Positions 25,201 through 33,172 are shown, numbered from the stretch's first letter. The stretch is DNA of 40,559 nt from a bacterium (GCA_021813505.1 JAKAKI010000077.1:1-40559), one strand, 5' to 3'. The notes: a model not told the origin generated them from the sequence alone. Program-made: numbers and translations.

Positions 25201-25355
25201 CGGCCGCTCATCACCGCCGGGCCGATGGGACGCGCTTCGAGGGCGCCGAATGTGTAGGAATCGATTGAAACGGCCGCCATCGCTGCCGCCGAGTGGGCGA
25301 GCGTGATCGCCGCGATGATGACGCCCAAACGCCGGATGAATCTATCTGCGCGCAT
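22257..25355 (-). CDS. Exported Asp-box (BNR/VPS10-like) beta-propeller protein
   Basis: A 1032-residue exported protein of the VPS10/BNR-repeat, glycosyl-hydrolase-like class common in Bacteroidetes and relatives. Signal peptide: MRADRFIRRLGVIIAAITLAHSAAAMAA. At least ten Asp-box motifs (S/TxDxGxTW), for example TTDGGETWEF, TTDCGKTWTR, STDKGDSWQR and TTDFGKTWTS, mark one or two beta-propellers across about residues 40-700. The segment ending in ATHGRGIMIIDD is characteristic of the family. A C-terminal helical region (about 850-1020) with charged heptad-like stretches follows. Catalytic residues of a sialidase are not evident, so enzymatic activity is uncertain. ATG 25355 has AAGGAG eight bases ahead; starts further upstream give no signal peptide at the N-terminus. 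Confidence 0.88.
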   Translation of the reverse strand: MRADRFIRRLGVIIAAITLAHSAAAMAAVSIDSYTFGALEARPIGPAVMSGRIMAIDAVVADPRIVYVGTASGGIWKSTNRGTTFKPIFDKYTQSIGAIAIDQSHPDTVWVGTGESCVRNSVSVGTGLYRTTDGGETWEFIGFKDSERISRIVIDPSNTSIVYVAILGHLWNANEERGLYKTTDCGKTWTRILYVDQNTGCADVAIDLKNPGTLYAGMWEFRRLPYFFTSGGKGSGLYKTTDGGTTWTRLSKGLPSGELGRIGVAVAPSAPSHVYAVVESEKNALYRSVDYGQSWTSVSTSINVQMRPFYFAHVAVDPLDSNRVYKPGLTLSVSDDGGEAFTTPFRGGGNIHPDHHALWINPNDTKEILIGTDGGVYASHDKGNTWNFLQNLPVSQFYHVACDDDRPYNVYGGIQDNGSWYGPSRSPNGIENRDWQPLLGGDGFYVLPDRADHDVIYAEYQGGNLIRLHKSTRETKDIRPFPKEGEPELRYNWNTPVAQSPNNPKAIYIGSQYLYRSTDKGDSWQRISGDLTTNDPKKLRQDESGGLTIDNSTAENHCTIITINESPRDSSVIWAGTDDGNLQVTQDGGKSWTNTVAKITGLPKCTWCSSVEPSHHDRATAYATFDGHRTGDMKPHVYKTTDFGKTWTSIASDSIKGYAHVIREDLVNPGLLFLGTEFGLYVSVDGGAQWAHFTGKLPNVGVFDMVIQPRESDLILATHGRGIMIIDDITPIRQLTPKVLESDAHMLSARPTPITIPSYEQNFPGDEVFAGDNPPEVAAITYYLKQRHMFGDLKVEVFDANGKLLNTLPGGKRRGINRVLWFMRMKPPKVPPSPELAGGALFGPMVPAGTYTVKVERPSDTLIGQVQVVLDPSLPHSAADRELQQKTVWKLYEMQERLAFINDAIVGVRDDAKSRSDSLKKGDALEKTLTAFSRRLDSLHKTLVATKEGFLTGEVQLRERVVDLYGSVSGYGGRPTESQLSRMDVLEKNIEKANTDFEAMTSKDLAQINTQLQTKNLTPIKVMTKEEFDKKK

Positions 25356-25372
25356 ACGCTTCACTCCTTGAG

Positions 25373-25398
25373 CAAAAGGGCGGGTCTGCGACCCGCCC
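25373..25398 (-). terminator. Terminator/attenuator between the LolA-like and propeller genes
   Basis: On the minus strand GGGCGGGTC, a three-base loop and GACCCGCCC are followed by TTTTGCT. The hairpin is 3' of the LolA-like gene and only 18 bases ahead of the propeller start, so it may reduce read-through between the two genes. Confidence 0.65.
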
Positions 25399-25456
25399 TG
25401 CGAAATCCTGTCCCTGAACGATGACATGGATCGATGCCGATTCAATTGGCTTGCTG

Positions 25457-26257
25457 TTACTTCTTCGTGGAATCCGGTTTTGCCTCAGGCTTGGCGGCCG
25501 CATCGGCCTTGGCGGGGGCTTTCGCCGTGCTATCCGCCTTGGCCGGCATCTTAAAGAGCGAATCCGGCAGATCACCATTGAGGTCAATCTTGGAGATCGT
25601 GATCTGCGACACAGTCTGGTCTTTGACCTTGCTTTCCATCGCGTGGGGCAGCATCAGTCCGCCGACTTCTTTGTAATCGCTCATGTAGGTGTCGATTTCG
25701 ATTTCGGCGCCCTGGGTCTTGCGCTTGGAGGATTCCTTCACTTCGAGGAAATTCTCACCGTCAATAAAGATGTCGCGGATGTCGCCGCTCTTGAGAGTCA
25801 CACGGATCTTGTAGACCGGTGTTCCCTCCATGTCTTCCTTGCCGACGAGCTCAACCTTGTTGCCTTTGTCCTTGTAGTCGACGAGGGGTCCGTCGAAATC
25901 CGACTGCTCCTCGACGTCCTTGGCATCCTCGGCGGTCATCTTCTCGGCTTCCGTCTTGCCCATGAACGGCATGATCATCCACGCGGTCGTGCCGTCGTAG
26001 GCCTGGATGCCGGTCATTCCCTGGAGGGTGAATTCGATGCGCACTTTGCCCGGCCGCTTGAACATCAGGGTTGCCGGGGCTTCCATGCCCTGCATGAACA
26101 TCTTGGCCGAGATCTTCATCGTCTTTGCCGCTTTCAGCTTATCGAGGCCGCCACGCGCCTTGTTGTTCTTGGCGATGACATCATCGACGGACTGCGCCGA
26201 CGCGAGGCTGCACAGCAAGACGGGAATGGCCAGGGCAAGCAAGATTCTGCGAAACAT
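25457..26257 (-). CDS. LolA-like outer-membrane lipoprotein-sorting protein
   Basis: A 266-residue exported protein. After the signal peptide (MFRRILLALAIPVLLCSLASAQ) comes an N-terminal helix with the family pattern DDVIAKNNKARGGLDKLKAAKTM, then beta strands with KRPGKVRIEFTLQGMTGIQAYDGTTAWM and FIDGENFLEVKESSKR. These fit the LolA/LolB half-barrel used to carry lipoproteins or lipids through the periplasm; members with GG at this position are usually annotated 'outer membrane lipoprotein-sorting protein'. A low-complexity Ala/Lys/Pro tail (about 240-266) follows. GAGGAGG upstream supports ATG 26257. It is the promoter-proximal gene ahead of the Asp-box protein, with a hairpin between them. 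Confidence 0.83.
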   Translation of the reverse strand: MFRRILLALAIPVLLCSLASAQSVDDVIAKNNKARGGLDKLKAAKTMKISAKMFMQGMEAPATLMFKRPGKVRIEFTLQGMTGIQAYDGTTAWMIMPFMGKTEAEKMTAEDAKDVEEQSDFDGPLVDYKDKGNKVELVGKEDMEGTPVYKIRVTLKSGDIRDIFIDGENFLEVKESSKRKTQGAEIEIDTYMSDYKEVGGLMLPHAMESKVKDQTVSQITISKIDLNGDLPDSLFKMPAKADSTAKAPAKADAAAKPEAKPDSTKK

Positions 26258-26362
26258 TCGGTTCCTCCTCTTCGGGCCGCAAGCCCGGTTTGAATATGGA
26301 TGAGTGAATGATTCCATTCTTGGCGGGAAGATTCGATCCTGAAGGGCCAACTTCCCGGTGAA

Positions 26363-26391
26363 GATATGCGCTGACGGCGCGCCCAAGTCAA
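26363..26391 (-). promoter_or_regulatory. Probable promoter of the LolA-like gene
   Basis: On the minus strand TTGACT (26391-26386) and CATATC (26368-26363) are separated by 17 bases. The leader to the ATG at 26257 would be about 100 bases. Confidence 0.5.
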
Positions 26392-26446
26392 TCCCCAGAT
26401 TCGCGCCCTAAGCCAAACGCGCTGGGATGGATGCGAGGTGTCGGTA

Positions 26447-26467
26447 CCATGGGCATCCTGCCCATGG
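26447..26467. repeat. Short perfect hairpin 3' of the thioredoxin-fold gene
   Basis: CCATGGGCA (26447-26455) and TGCCCATGG (26459-26467) pair perfectly around a three-base loop. It lies 44 bases beyond the stop of the leftward thioredoxin-fold gene. No T-run follows, so it is either a weak terminator or a small dispersed palindrome. Confidence 0.6.
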
Positions 26468-26510
26468 CCCAAGGGGGAGAGCATCCCGTTGGCGGGAAAT
26501 CGCACGTCCG

Positions 26511-27032
26511 CTACTTCGCCGAATCCGGTTTGTAGAACCGATCCAGCATGGCCAGCAGATCGGCCATCACCTTATCGCCCTCGTGTCCGTCGAGCACCGA
26601 CCGCGCGCTGTCGGCGGCCATGATCGTCTCGCCTTTGTGGAAGAGTATGACGACCGGAATACCCGGCAGACCGAATCGCTTGCGGAACGTCTCATTGCCC
26701 ACAGTGCCGTCAATGTCGGCGTACGCCCAACGGATGCCGTGATAATTGGGCATCGCCGCGGCACTGTCGTAGAATGGCCGAAAGGCGCGCGAATCGGGGC
26801 ACCAGTAGGTCGAGAAATTCACCGCGAGCCATTCGTTGTTGGCCAAGAGGTAGTCGATATTGTCTTCGACGTACCGGTCACTTCCAAGTTTGGTCGTGTC
26901 CGCCGTTTCACCGCGGACTTCGACAATGGGGGAGTCCTGGATGATCTCGCGGTAGCGCTGGGCTAGTGACGGTAGTGCTGTCACCGCCACAGCCACTAGC
27001 GAAAGCGTGGCAACAAGTGGAATTCGTTTCAT
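26511..27032 (-). CDS. Exported thioredoxin-fold protein with CxxS active site
   Basis: A 173-residue protein with a signal peptide (MKRIPLVATLSLVAVAVTALPSLAQ) and a thioredoxin domain. The expected WCxxC site reads WCPDS (Trp77, Cys78, Ser81), so the resolving cysteine is lost. The cis-proline segment GIPVVILF and the ADIDGTVGNE stretch are as in thioredoxins. Monothiol CxxS members in other systems act as isomerases, traps or adaptors rather than as disulfide reductases. ATG 27032 has GAGGAG eight bases ahead; the in-frame ATG at 27038 is too close to that site. A dispersed repeat lies upstream. The gene's partner is unknown. Confidence 0.85.
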   Translation of the reverse strand: MKRIPLVATLSLVAVAVTALPSLAQRYREIIQDSPIVEVRGETADTTKLGSDRYVEDNIDYLLANNEWLAVNFSTYWCPDSRAFRPFYDSAAAMPNYHGIRWAYADIDGTVGNETFRKRFGLPGIPVVILFHKGETIMAADSARSVLDGHEGDKVMADLLAMLDRFYKPDSAK

Positions 27033-27091
27033 TGGCATGTCTCCTCATAATGATTGTGCGCCCAGGGATGGAGTCTCCCGTTTGGGTAGAG

Positions 27092-27178
27092 GGGCGTATG
27101 CGATACGTTCCTACGGCCGGCATCTCGATTCCTTAGTGGTTTGCCACGGCCAACGGTAGGGGCGCATTGCATACGCCC
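27092..27178. repeat. Small inverted-repeat element
   Basis: GGGCGTATGC (27092-27101) and GCATACGCCC (27169-27178) are perfect complements 67 bases apart, with related sequence inside (GGGGCGTATGCGATACG, GGGGCGCATTGC). It lies upstream of the thioredoxin-fold gene. It resembles the short GTAGGGGCG-type palindromes common in many environmental genomes and its GTAGGGGCG core is shared with the cluster at 21905. Confidence 0.7.
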
Positions 27179-27221
27179 ACCCCCACCCCCCGAGCACGGC
27201 GCAAATCCGATTTCACCTGAT

Positions 27222-27869
27222 TCATGGATGTCCACGGCGCGCTTCCGCATTCATTGTCCTCAACACCGCCCGCACCGGCGAGCCATCCATGCCGGCGAAC
27301 TTCAGCGGTAGCGCAATCAGTTCGTACATTCCCGCTGGCGCGTCGGCCAGGTTAAGGTTTTCCAAGATCGCGATGCCGGCGTCGCCCAGAATCTTGTGGG
27401 TTTCCATCGCTTCTGAGTGGGCGCTATCTACCGAGGGCGTGTCGATCCCCACCAACTTCACGCCACTCCGGACGAGCAAGCTCGCCGCGTCAGTCGCAAT
27501 GTAGGAAAACCCCGGATCGAATTGCCCGGCAGGGGAGATGCGTGTGCGGAAGAGAACCCTCGGTGGCAGACCTGCGGTGAGTGGCTGAAGGTGACTGGCC
27601 TCAACCGATCCCGCGTTGAGTGCGTCGATGACACACGCTTCTCCGATATAGAGCGACAAGTCGACATCGGCGATGGATGTACCGTTCTTCTGGAAGTGCA
27701 ACGGGGCGTCGACATGCGTCCCGGTGTGGAGACTCATGAGGACCCTGCCGACGTTACAAGGTCCGCCATCTTCGATGCGTGCCACCCATGACGGCTGAAA
27801 CTCGGTGTCGCCGGGCCAGACGGGCATCCCGGTTCGCAGGAGTTGAGAGATGTCAATGATCTGAGACAT
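27222..27869 (-). CDS. kynB: Cyclase-family protein, probable kynurenine formamidase
   Basis: A 215-residue member of the metal-dependent cyclase family. The signature HTGTHVDAPLHF (His48, His52, Asp54) supplies the metal ligands. The C-terminal AGMYELIALPLKFAGMDGSPVRAVLR closely matches bacterial arylformamidase KynB, which hydrolyses N-formylkynurenine in tryptophan breakdown, and the length is right for KynB. No tryptophan dioxygenase or kynureninase is adjacent, so the pathway role is inferred. ATG 27869 is the start of the family-typical MSQIIDISQLL; the nearest AGGAG is about fifteen bases upstream, farther than normal. Confidence 0.82.
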   Translation of the reverse strand: MSQIIDISQLLRTGMPVWPGDTEFQPSWVARIEDGGPCNVGRVLMSLHTGTHVDAPLHFQKNGTSIADVDLSLYIGEACVIDALNAGSVEASHLQPLTAGLPPRVLFRTRISPAGQFDPGFSYIATDAASLLVRSGVKLVGIDTPSVDSAHSEAMETHKILGDAGIAILENLNLADAPAGMYELIALPLKFAGMDGSPVRAVLRTMNAEARRGHP

Positions 27870-28258
27870 GATTGCGTCCGACGGCTCCTGAAACTCGAGA
27901 CGCCGTGTGCAAGATGCGGCATTCGCTGGCTGAGTGCAAACCCGATCGAATATCTGGAAATCCCTCAAAGCGGCGACAGTAAGCGATTTGTTGCAGAATC
28001 TCGAACGAAGACTCTGGTCTGGGCGAAATCCGATTCCCTCTGCCGCGCCGGTTAGTCAGTGCCGGCGAAGGAGTCCTCACTATCCTCATCTGTATCACGA
28101 CCATAAATTCGCTTGACACACACTCTCCGCGCTATTAACTCTCCGGCGGTGAGAGCATAGGTTGATGGCGTTTGCAGCAGGATAATCGACTCGGCCGTTA
28201 ACGTCCGGTGGCGGCTGCCATCCGGCGGGTCAAAGACGTCAGTTCTACGGAGGTGGCC
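27870..28258. other. Divergent intergenic region between kynB and the phosphoesterase operon
   Basis: No gene was recognised. The right half carries a probable promoter for the rightward operon; no clear promoter for the leftward kynB gene was found. Confidence 0.5.
28113..28140 (+). promoter_or_regulatory. Probable promoter of the three-gene operon
   Basis: TTGACA (28113-28118) with TTAACT (28135-28140) after 16 bases; TATTAA (28133-28138) is a closer -10 but gives a 14-base spacer. The leader to ATG 28259 is about 110 bases. Confidence 0.5.
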
Positions 28259-29338
28259 ATGCCCTTGGTCAATTCGCCGCTGCTGAGCACCGTGCTCGCT
28301 CTGGCCGCAACACTTCTGGCTCTGTCCGTCGTAATTCAGATCTTTCAGGAGATCTACAAGTATCTCAGCCAGAGCAAATCCCGTGCGTACGCGAATTCGC
28401 TGAAGGACTTTCTGGGTCCGTGGGCGGATCTGTTGTACCGCCCCGGCGTTCTTTTCAATCTGGAAGTCCGAGGGCCTTTCCAATTCAAGCGAATCAGTCC
28501 CAAAGGATCGCTCCAGCCGCTTGCGAAGGATGATCTATTGCGGGCGATGGAGCGAACCTGCCCGCCCTGGGTGCAACGCGCTACCAAGGCGCTGGAACTT
28601 GAGTGCCGGCTGGATCAACGCACCGAATTCGGAGCGTCGGCCAATTGGAATCAACTGCTCGCGGACTTAAGCAAGGTGGAGCGCGCGGAGACTGGATATT
28701 GGGACGCGTTCGAGGTCGCCCAATTCCTCTCCGCCTGGGGGCACAATTGGGAACCGGGTTCGTCGGAGGGCGCTATCGGTGTGATTACCGTGGCGGGGAA
28801 CCGGTTTGACCCTGCCAACGTTCGCATCGCGTTCCGGCAGCGATTCATGCCTCATATCGAAAAGGCCGCGACCGACTACCCGCAATTCGAGCGCAATCTC
28901 GACTACTCCTACCAGCGCCGAAACCTCCGCCAGACCTTTGTGCTGGCGTTTCTGCTGGCACTGCTGTTCGATCTGCCATTCTACCGGCTGTACAATATGG
29001 CTAGAGCGGTGACCCCAGACCAGGCGGTGGCCATGGCAGAAAACGCGCTCCGGGCCGACTCCACGTTTCAACAGGCGATCCGCACAGATTCCGTGACCGA
29101 GGACATGGTCCGCCAGTGGACCGCACAGGCAAAGCAGATCATGGCAGACAGCACGCTCGACGCGGACGACCTCGTCAGTCCGGCCCGGCTGGAGGAAATC
29201 GGGCGACACGGGTGGTTTTCGCACGTGTTCTCCTGTCTGGTGACCGCTTTGCTGCTCAGCTTTGGCGCCCCATTCTGGAACGATCTGACATCATCACTCC
29301 TGCAGTTCCAACGCAGCCGCAAGCGCGGCACCGCTTGA
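28259..29338 (+). CDS. Membrane protein of unknown function, first gene of operon
   Basis: A 359-residue protein not assigned to a named family. Three hydrophobic segments are visible: about 5-28 (LLSTVLALAATLLALSVVIQIF), about 227-247 (FVLAFLLALLFDLPFYRLY) and about 319-339 (FSHVFSCLVTALLLSFGAPF). Between the first two is a soluble domain of about 190 residues with no known motif. The ending GAPFWNDLTSSLLQ before a basic tail recurs in membrane proteins with cytosolic N-terminal domains, but this does not identify it. ATG 28259 has GGAGG five bases ahead. The next gene begins 17 bases after the stop, so it is probably the membrane partner of the phosphoesterase and amidohydrolase. Confidence 0.78.
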   Translation: MPLVNSPLLSTVLALAATLLALSVVIQIFQEIYKYLSQSKSRAYANSLKDFLGPWADLLYRPGVLFNLEVRGPFQFKRISPKGSLQPLAKDDLLRAMERTCPPWVQRATKALELECRLDQRTEFGASANWNQLLADLSKVERAETGYWDAFEVAQFLSAWGHNWEPGSSEGAIGVITVAGNRFDPANVRIAFRQRFMPHIEKAATDYPQFERNLDYSYQRRNLRQTFVLAFLLALLFDLPFYRLYNMARAVTPDQAVAMAENALRADSTFQQAIRTDSVTEDMVRQWTAQAKQIMADSTLDADDLVSPARLEEIGRHGWFSHVFSCLVTALLLSFGAPFWNDLTSSLLQFQRSRKRGTA

Positions 29339-29355
29339 AGGGAGGTGGGCTGACA

Positions 29356-30720
29356 ATGGCGAAACTCAAATTCCCTCGCATGGCGAGCGACCGTGGTCCC
29401 GGTTATTGGATGCGGCCCGGTAATGTCTGGGCGGCGCGACGGAAGCTCTCCCGCCCCGATCAGTCGACGATATGGCGCGACAGCTTCTCGGGGACCCTGC
29501 GCACGAGCCGGACCGTGCCTTTTGCCGATTTGCTGACGCCCGAAGTGGCCGGGGGTGATCGCTTCCGCTTCCTGATACTCGGCGACACCGGTGAGGGAGA
29601 TCGCTCGCAGTACGGGCTTCTGCCGTTGATCCGGGCATTGCATCCCGATTTCATGCTGATCGCCGGCGATGTAGCCTACCCCGCCGGGCGCACCAGCACG
29701 AATCCCGACCATGATGACTACATCTGCGGGCTGTTTCAACCCTATCAGGGATTGAACTGCCCGATTTGGGCGGTCCCCGGCAATCACGAATACTACTCGG
29801 AGTCCAAGGGATTTGAGTTCTACCAGGTCTTCTGCACCGATACATTTGCGGACTATTGGCATGGGCACGGACTGCACTTTGTTTCTCAGCCGGGTACATA
29901 CTGGGAGCTGGCGGACGCCAATGCGTCGAACGACCTGGTGGTGATCGGAGTCGACACCGGCCAATGCGCCAATCTCGACGGCGGCAAACCATGGTGGCAG
30001 ATCTGGAAGTCGAAACCCAGGCGCGATGACAAGCAGTACAACTGGTTGAGCGAACGCCTGACACGGGCGGACGAGCGCCGGCAGAAGGTGATCGTCATCT
30101 TTCACATCCCGGGGTTGGTTCGCGGCGACCACGATAAGAGCACGCGCTTCGTGGAATTGCACCAGATGCTGGCCTCGCACCCGTGTGTGCGGCTGATCGT
30201 CACCGGGCATGAACACAATTTCCAGGAATACGAATCGGCCCAATTCACACGTTACCTGGAGGTGGTTCATGGCGCCAGGCCGGCGCCCGGAGTCGCGCCC
30301 CGGTATCTGGTGGCCGGCGGGAGCGGCGCGTATCTCACGGCCACCGATTTCAAACCCGGACGGTTCCAATGTGCCGCTTATCCGGCACCCGACCAGTGGC
30401 AGGAGTATGCCGGTATCGGACGCCGATTCATCGCCAAGATGGGGCTGGATAAATCCCCAGTGGCCAGAGCCGCCGCCCTGGCCGAGAAGAATGTTCTGAC
30501 CGATGCCGATGCCGCCAACTACCTGAGCTTCATCCTTGTGGATGTTGTCAAAGCGTGCGCCGCCGGACCAGCGGTAACGACTGTGACTCCGGTCTTCATG
30601 GATGATCTGGAAACGCTGTATCCTGGCGACATGGACGTGGATGTCCAAGCCGGTATTCCGCCGCTGGCGCCGCACTTTGTCGACAAGTGCATCCAGTCTC
30701 ACCGCAGTTTCGATTTGTAA
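29356..30720 (+). CDS. Calcineurin-like metallophosphoesterase
   Basis: A 454-residue cytosolic protein of the calcineurin-like phosphoesterase superfamily, which hydrolyses phosphomono- or diesters at a two-metal centre. The five conserved blocks appear in order: GDTGEGD (Asp77), GDVAYPAG (Asp105), GNHEYY (Asn143-His144), FHIPG (metal His) and GHEHNF. The first 60 residues and the last ~120 (with a MGLDKSPVARAAALAEKN helix) are extensions not needed for the core fold. No signal peptide is present. ATG 29356 is supported by GGGAGGTGGG upstream. It is 17 bases after the membrane-protein gene and 14 before the amidohydrolase gene. The substrate is unknown. Confidence 0.9.
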   Translation: MAKLKFPRMASDRGPGYWMRPGNVWAARRKLSRPDQSTIWRDSFSGTLRTSRTVPFADLLTPEVAGGDRFRFLILGDTGEGDRSQYGLLPLIRALHPDFMLIAGDVAYPAGRTSTNPDHDDYICGLFQPYQGLNCPIWAVPGNHEYYSESKGFEFYQVFCTDTFADYWHGHGLHFVSQPGTYWELADANASNDLVVIGVDTGQCANLDGGKPWWQIWKSKPRRDDKQYNWLSERLTRADERRQKVIVIFHIPGLVRGDHDKSTRFVELHQMLASHPCVRLIVTGHEHNFQEYESAQFTRYLEVVHGARPAPGVAPRYLVAGGSGAYLTATDFKPGRFQCAAYPAPDQWQEYAGIGRRFIAKMGLDKSPVARAAALAEKNVLTDADAANYLSFILVDVVKACAAGPAVTTVTPVFMDDLETLYPGDMDVDVQAGIPPLAPHFVDKCIQSHRSFDL

Positions 30721-30734
30721 GAGGGGAACAAACC

Positions 30735-31868
30735 ATGCCGCCGCTGCCCATTGTCGATGCCCACGCCCATGTTGGCCTGCTCGGCGACCGCTGGCCGCAG
30801 TGGGGCCGTCTCTCGCCATGGTATCGCCAGCAAGTGGTCTATCGCATCTTCCTCTTGTATAGCCGGATCGCGGAAGATCGCGTCTGCGACCGCGCGTTAC
30901 GGGACGCAACGATCGAAACCATTGCGCGCAGTATGGTCGACAAGATCGTCTGTCTGGCGCTTGATCCGGTGTACGATGAACACGGGGCTCGCCGGGAGGA
31001 CCGCTCGCACATTTGGGCCGACAACGACTACGTCCTGGATTTGCGCCGTGAACTGCCCGACAAGATCCTCTTTGGCGCTTCGGTCCATCCCTACGACTGC
31101 CTGTTCCGTGAGCGGTTGCGCCAATACGCTGACGCCGGTGCGGTCCTGATGAAATGGCTGCCATCGGGACAGCAGATTGATCTTTCCCGGCCCGAGGTTC
31201 GCCGTGCCATGATTGATCTGGCTACCGCCGGTCCCGGAGGGAAGGCGCTACCGCTGCTCTTGCATGTGGGGCCGGAGTACGCCATCATCTCCTCCGATCC
31301 CTCGACGACGTCATACGATTTTCTGACCTGGACTGGCTGGGACAAGTTCTGGAATTGGTGGCGGGGCAAGAAGCGCTGGCGCGCACCGAAGCTGGAGCTC
31401 ATTCACGATAACATCCACGCCGCCCTGAGCGAGGGTGCGGTGCTCATCTTTGCCCACTGCGGACTGCCGTACTTTTCGACCGGCTTATTCGGAAACTTGC
31501 TCGAGCACTCCGATTTCAAAACCGTGAAGGACTACATAGCGCAGAATGCGTCGGAGGGGCGGCCTGGCAGATGCTACACCGACATTTCGGCCTGTTGTAC
31601 GCCGTTTCGCAAAAAGTTCTTCAAGGACATCGCGGTACTTCCAAAAGAATACGTGCTGTTCGGCAGCGATTTCCCGACACCGTCGTTCGAATTGTCCAAC
31701 GACTTTGCGGACCTCAAGTCCGATCTGGAGGCGGTATTGGCGGGATATCTGGATCGGATCATTGTCCCCGATGGAAATCTGATTGACGTCAACTACCGGG
31801 AACTCGAGCACTACTTCCCCGGCCACCCACTCTTCACAAATTTCAACACGCTCCTGCCAGCTCCCTAG
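30735..31868 (+). CDS. Amidohydrolase-family TIM-barrel protein
   Basis: A 377-residue protein resembling amidohydrolase-2 (PF04909-type) enzymes, metal-dependent hydrolases or decarboxylases. The first strand has the metal site VDAHAHVG (His10, His12); later conserved elements are GASVHPYD, LLLHVGPEY, LIFAHCGLPYF and LFGSDFPTP (Asp of the last strand). An insertion with Trp-rich sequence (TWTGWDKFWNWWRGKKRW, about 208-225) is unusual for the family and could contact membrane or partner proteins. GAGGGGAA ahead supports ATG 30735. It closes the operon and its 3' end faces the flavoprotein gene with only 20 bases between them, so no independent terminator is visible. Confidence 0.85.
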   Translation: MPPLPIVDAHAHVGLLGDRWPQWGRLSPWYRQQVVYRIFLLYSRIAEDRVCDRALRDATIETIARSMVDKIVCLALDPVYDEHGARREDRSHIWADNDYVLDLRRELPDKILFGASVHPYDCLFRERLRQYADAGAVLMKWLPSGQQIDLSRPEVRRAMIDLATAGPGGKALPLLLHVGPEYAIISSDPSTTSYDFLTWTGWDKFWNWWRGKKRWRAPKLELIHDNIHAALSEGAVLIFAHCGLPYFSTGLFGNLLEHSDFKTVKDYIAQNASEGRPGRCYTDISACCTPFRKKFFKDIAVLPKEYVLFGSDFPTPSFELSNDFADLKSDLEAVLAGYLDRIIVPDGNLIDVNYRELEHYFPGHPLFTNFNTLLPAP

Positions 31869-31888
31869 TTCGATCCACTTCGTCCATG

Positions 31889-33151
31889 CTAATCCCGTTC
31901 CGCCGCGGCCCAGCCCGCAACATGGCCGCTCGACCACGCCCACTGGAAATTGAAGCCGCCGATGCGTCCATCGACGTCCAGAATCTCGCCACACAAATAG
32001 AGCCCCGGAATCTTGCGCGACTGCATGGTGCGCGGATCGATCTCATGAAGATCGACCCCACCCGCGGTTGCTTCAGCGTGCGAGTAATCACGCGTCCCGG
32101 TAACGGGCAGGGGCAGGTCCGACAGCATTCCCGCCAATCGCAGTCGGTCCTCGCGAGTCAGATGGGCGAGCGTGCGCACATCGCCTAATTCGGTAGCCAG
32201 GGCTTTCGCGAATCGCTCGGGAAACAGTGTCGCGAGAATTGTCGCAAGATGCTGCCGGGGATGCTTCGCAGATTGTTCGATCAGCCACTGATCCGCCGCC
32301 TCCGAAGAAGATAACGTCGGCGATCCCATCGTCACATGCAACGCCGCCCGCTCGTCTTCCAACTTTGCACGGAGCCAGTGGCGGGACAGATTCATCGCGA
32401 CCGGACCGCTCACGCCAAAATGCGTGAACAAAAGCGCACCTGTCAGTTCGGCAGTCACTTGACGGTTGCGCCTGAGTCGCAGACGCACATCCATCGACAC
32501 GCCCGAAAACTCCGAGAACCGTCCACCGAGATCCGAACTCTTGCCGAGGATGAGCGGCGCCAGTGCCGGTGTTGTGGGAACGATCGTGTGTCCGAGGCTC
32601 CGCAACATCGAGATACCAGCGCCATCACTCCCGGACTTCGGGAGTGCCAGTCCCCCGGTAGCGATGATCACACGATCCGCGTGGATTGGGCTGCCCTTCG
32701 ACAAACCAATCTTGAAGTGGTTCGTGAGGGGTTCCACGCTAATCACCCGCGTCCCGGGAATCAGTTTGATTCCCAGTGTCGCGACCCGTCCCAACAGCGC
32801 ATCCAGCACGGTTTGCGCATCATTGGTCACCGGGAAGTACTTGCCATCGGGCTCAAGCTTGAGCCGCACGCCGAGTTTCTTGAACCACTCAATTGTGCGG
32901 GGAACGTCGAACGCGCCGAGCACTCTTCGAATCGTTGGATGCGGCCCGCCCCAGAAATCTTCCGGAGAAACCACTTGATTGGTCACATTGCAGCGCCCGC
33001 CGCCGCTCACCAGAATTTTGGCGCCCGGCGTGCGGGCGCCTTCGATGATCGCGATTCGCAGCCTCGATTCGGATGTGGCCTCTCCTGCGGCAATCGCCGC
33101 TGCCAGACCGGCCGCTCCGGCGCCGACAATCGCGATATCGTACTCACTCAT
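31889..33151 (-). CDS. HI0933/BaiN-family FAD-dependent oxidoreductase
   Basis: A 420-residue flavoprotein of the HI0933 family (often annotated as aminoacetone oxidase or NAD(P)/FAD-dependent oxidoreductase). The N-terminal Rossmann motif GAGAAGLAAAIAAGE is followed by KILVSGGGRCNVTN, the family hallmark, and by IIATGGLALPKSGSDGAG. The C-terminal FAD-contact segment GLYLCGEILDVDGRIGGFNFQ is intact. Biochemical roles vary; the physiological substrate here is unknown. A 25-base-arm palindrome lies just upstream, between this gene and pepF. Confidence 0.9.
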   Translation of the reverse strand: MSEYDIAIVGAGAAGLAAAIAAGEATSESRLRIAIIEGARTPGAKILVSGGGRCNVTNQVVSPEDFWGGPHPTIRRVLGAFDVPRTIEWFKKLGVRLKLEPDGKYFPVTNDAQTVLDALLGRVATLGIKLIPGTRVISVEPLTNHFKIGLSKGSPIHADRVIIATGGLALPKSGSDGAGISMLRSLGHTIVPTTPALAPLILGKSSDLGGRFSEFSGVSMDVRLRLRRNRQVTAELTGALLFTHFGVSGPVAMNLSRHWLRAKLEDERAALHVTMGSPTLSSSEAADQWLIEQSAKHPRQHLATILATLFPERFAKALATELGDVRTLAHLTREDRLRLAGMLSDLPLPVTGTRDYSHAEATAGGVDLHEIDPRTMQSRKIPGLYLCGEILDVDGRIGGFNFQWAWSSGHVAGWAAAERD

Positions 33152-33172
33152 TTCAGAAGATGGAGAGGGGGA

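Noticed and set aside
29068-31164. 698-codon open frame opposite the phosphoesterase and amidohydrolase
   Set aside because: It spans two well-supported genes on the other strand and shows no domain, signal or ribosome site.
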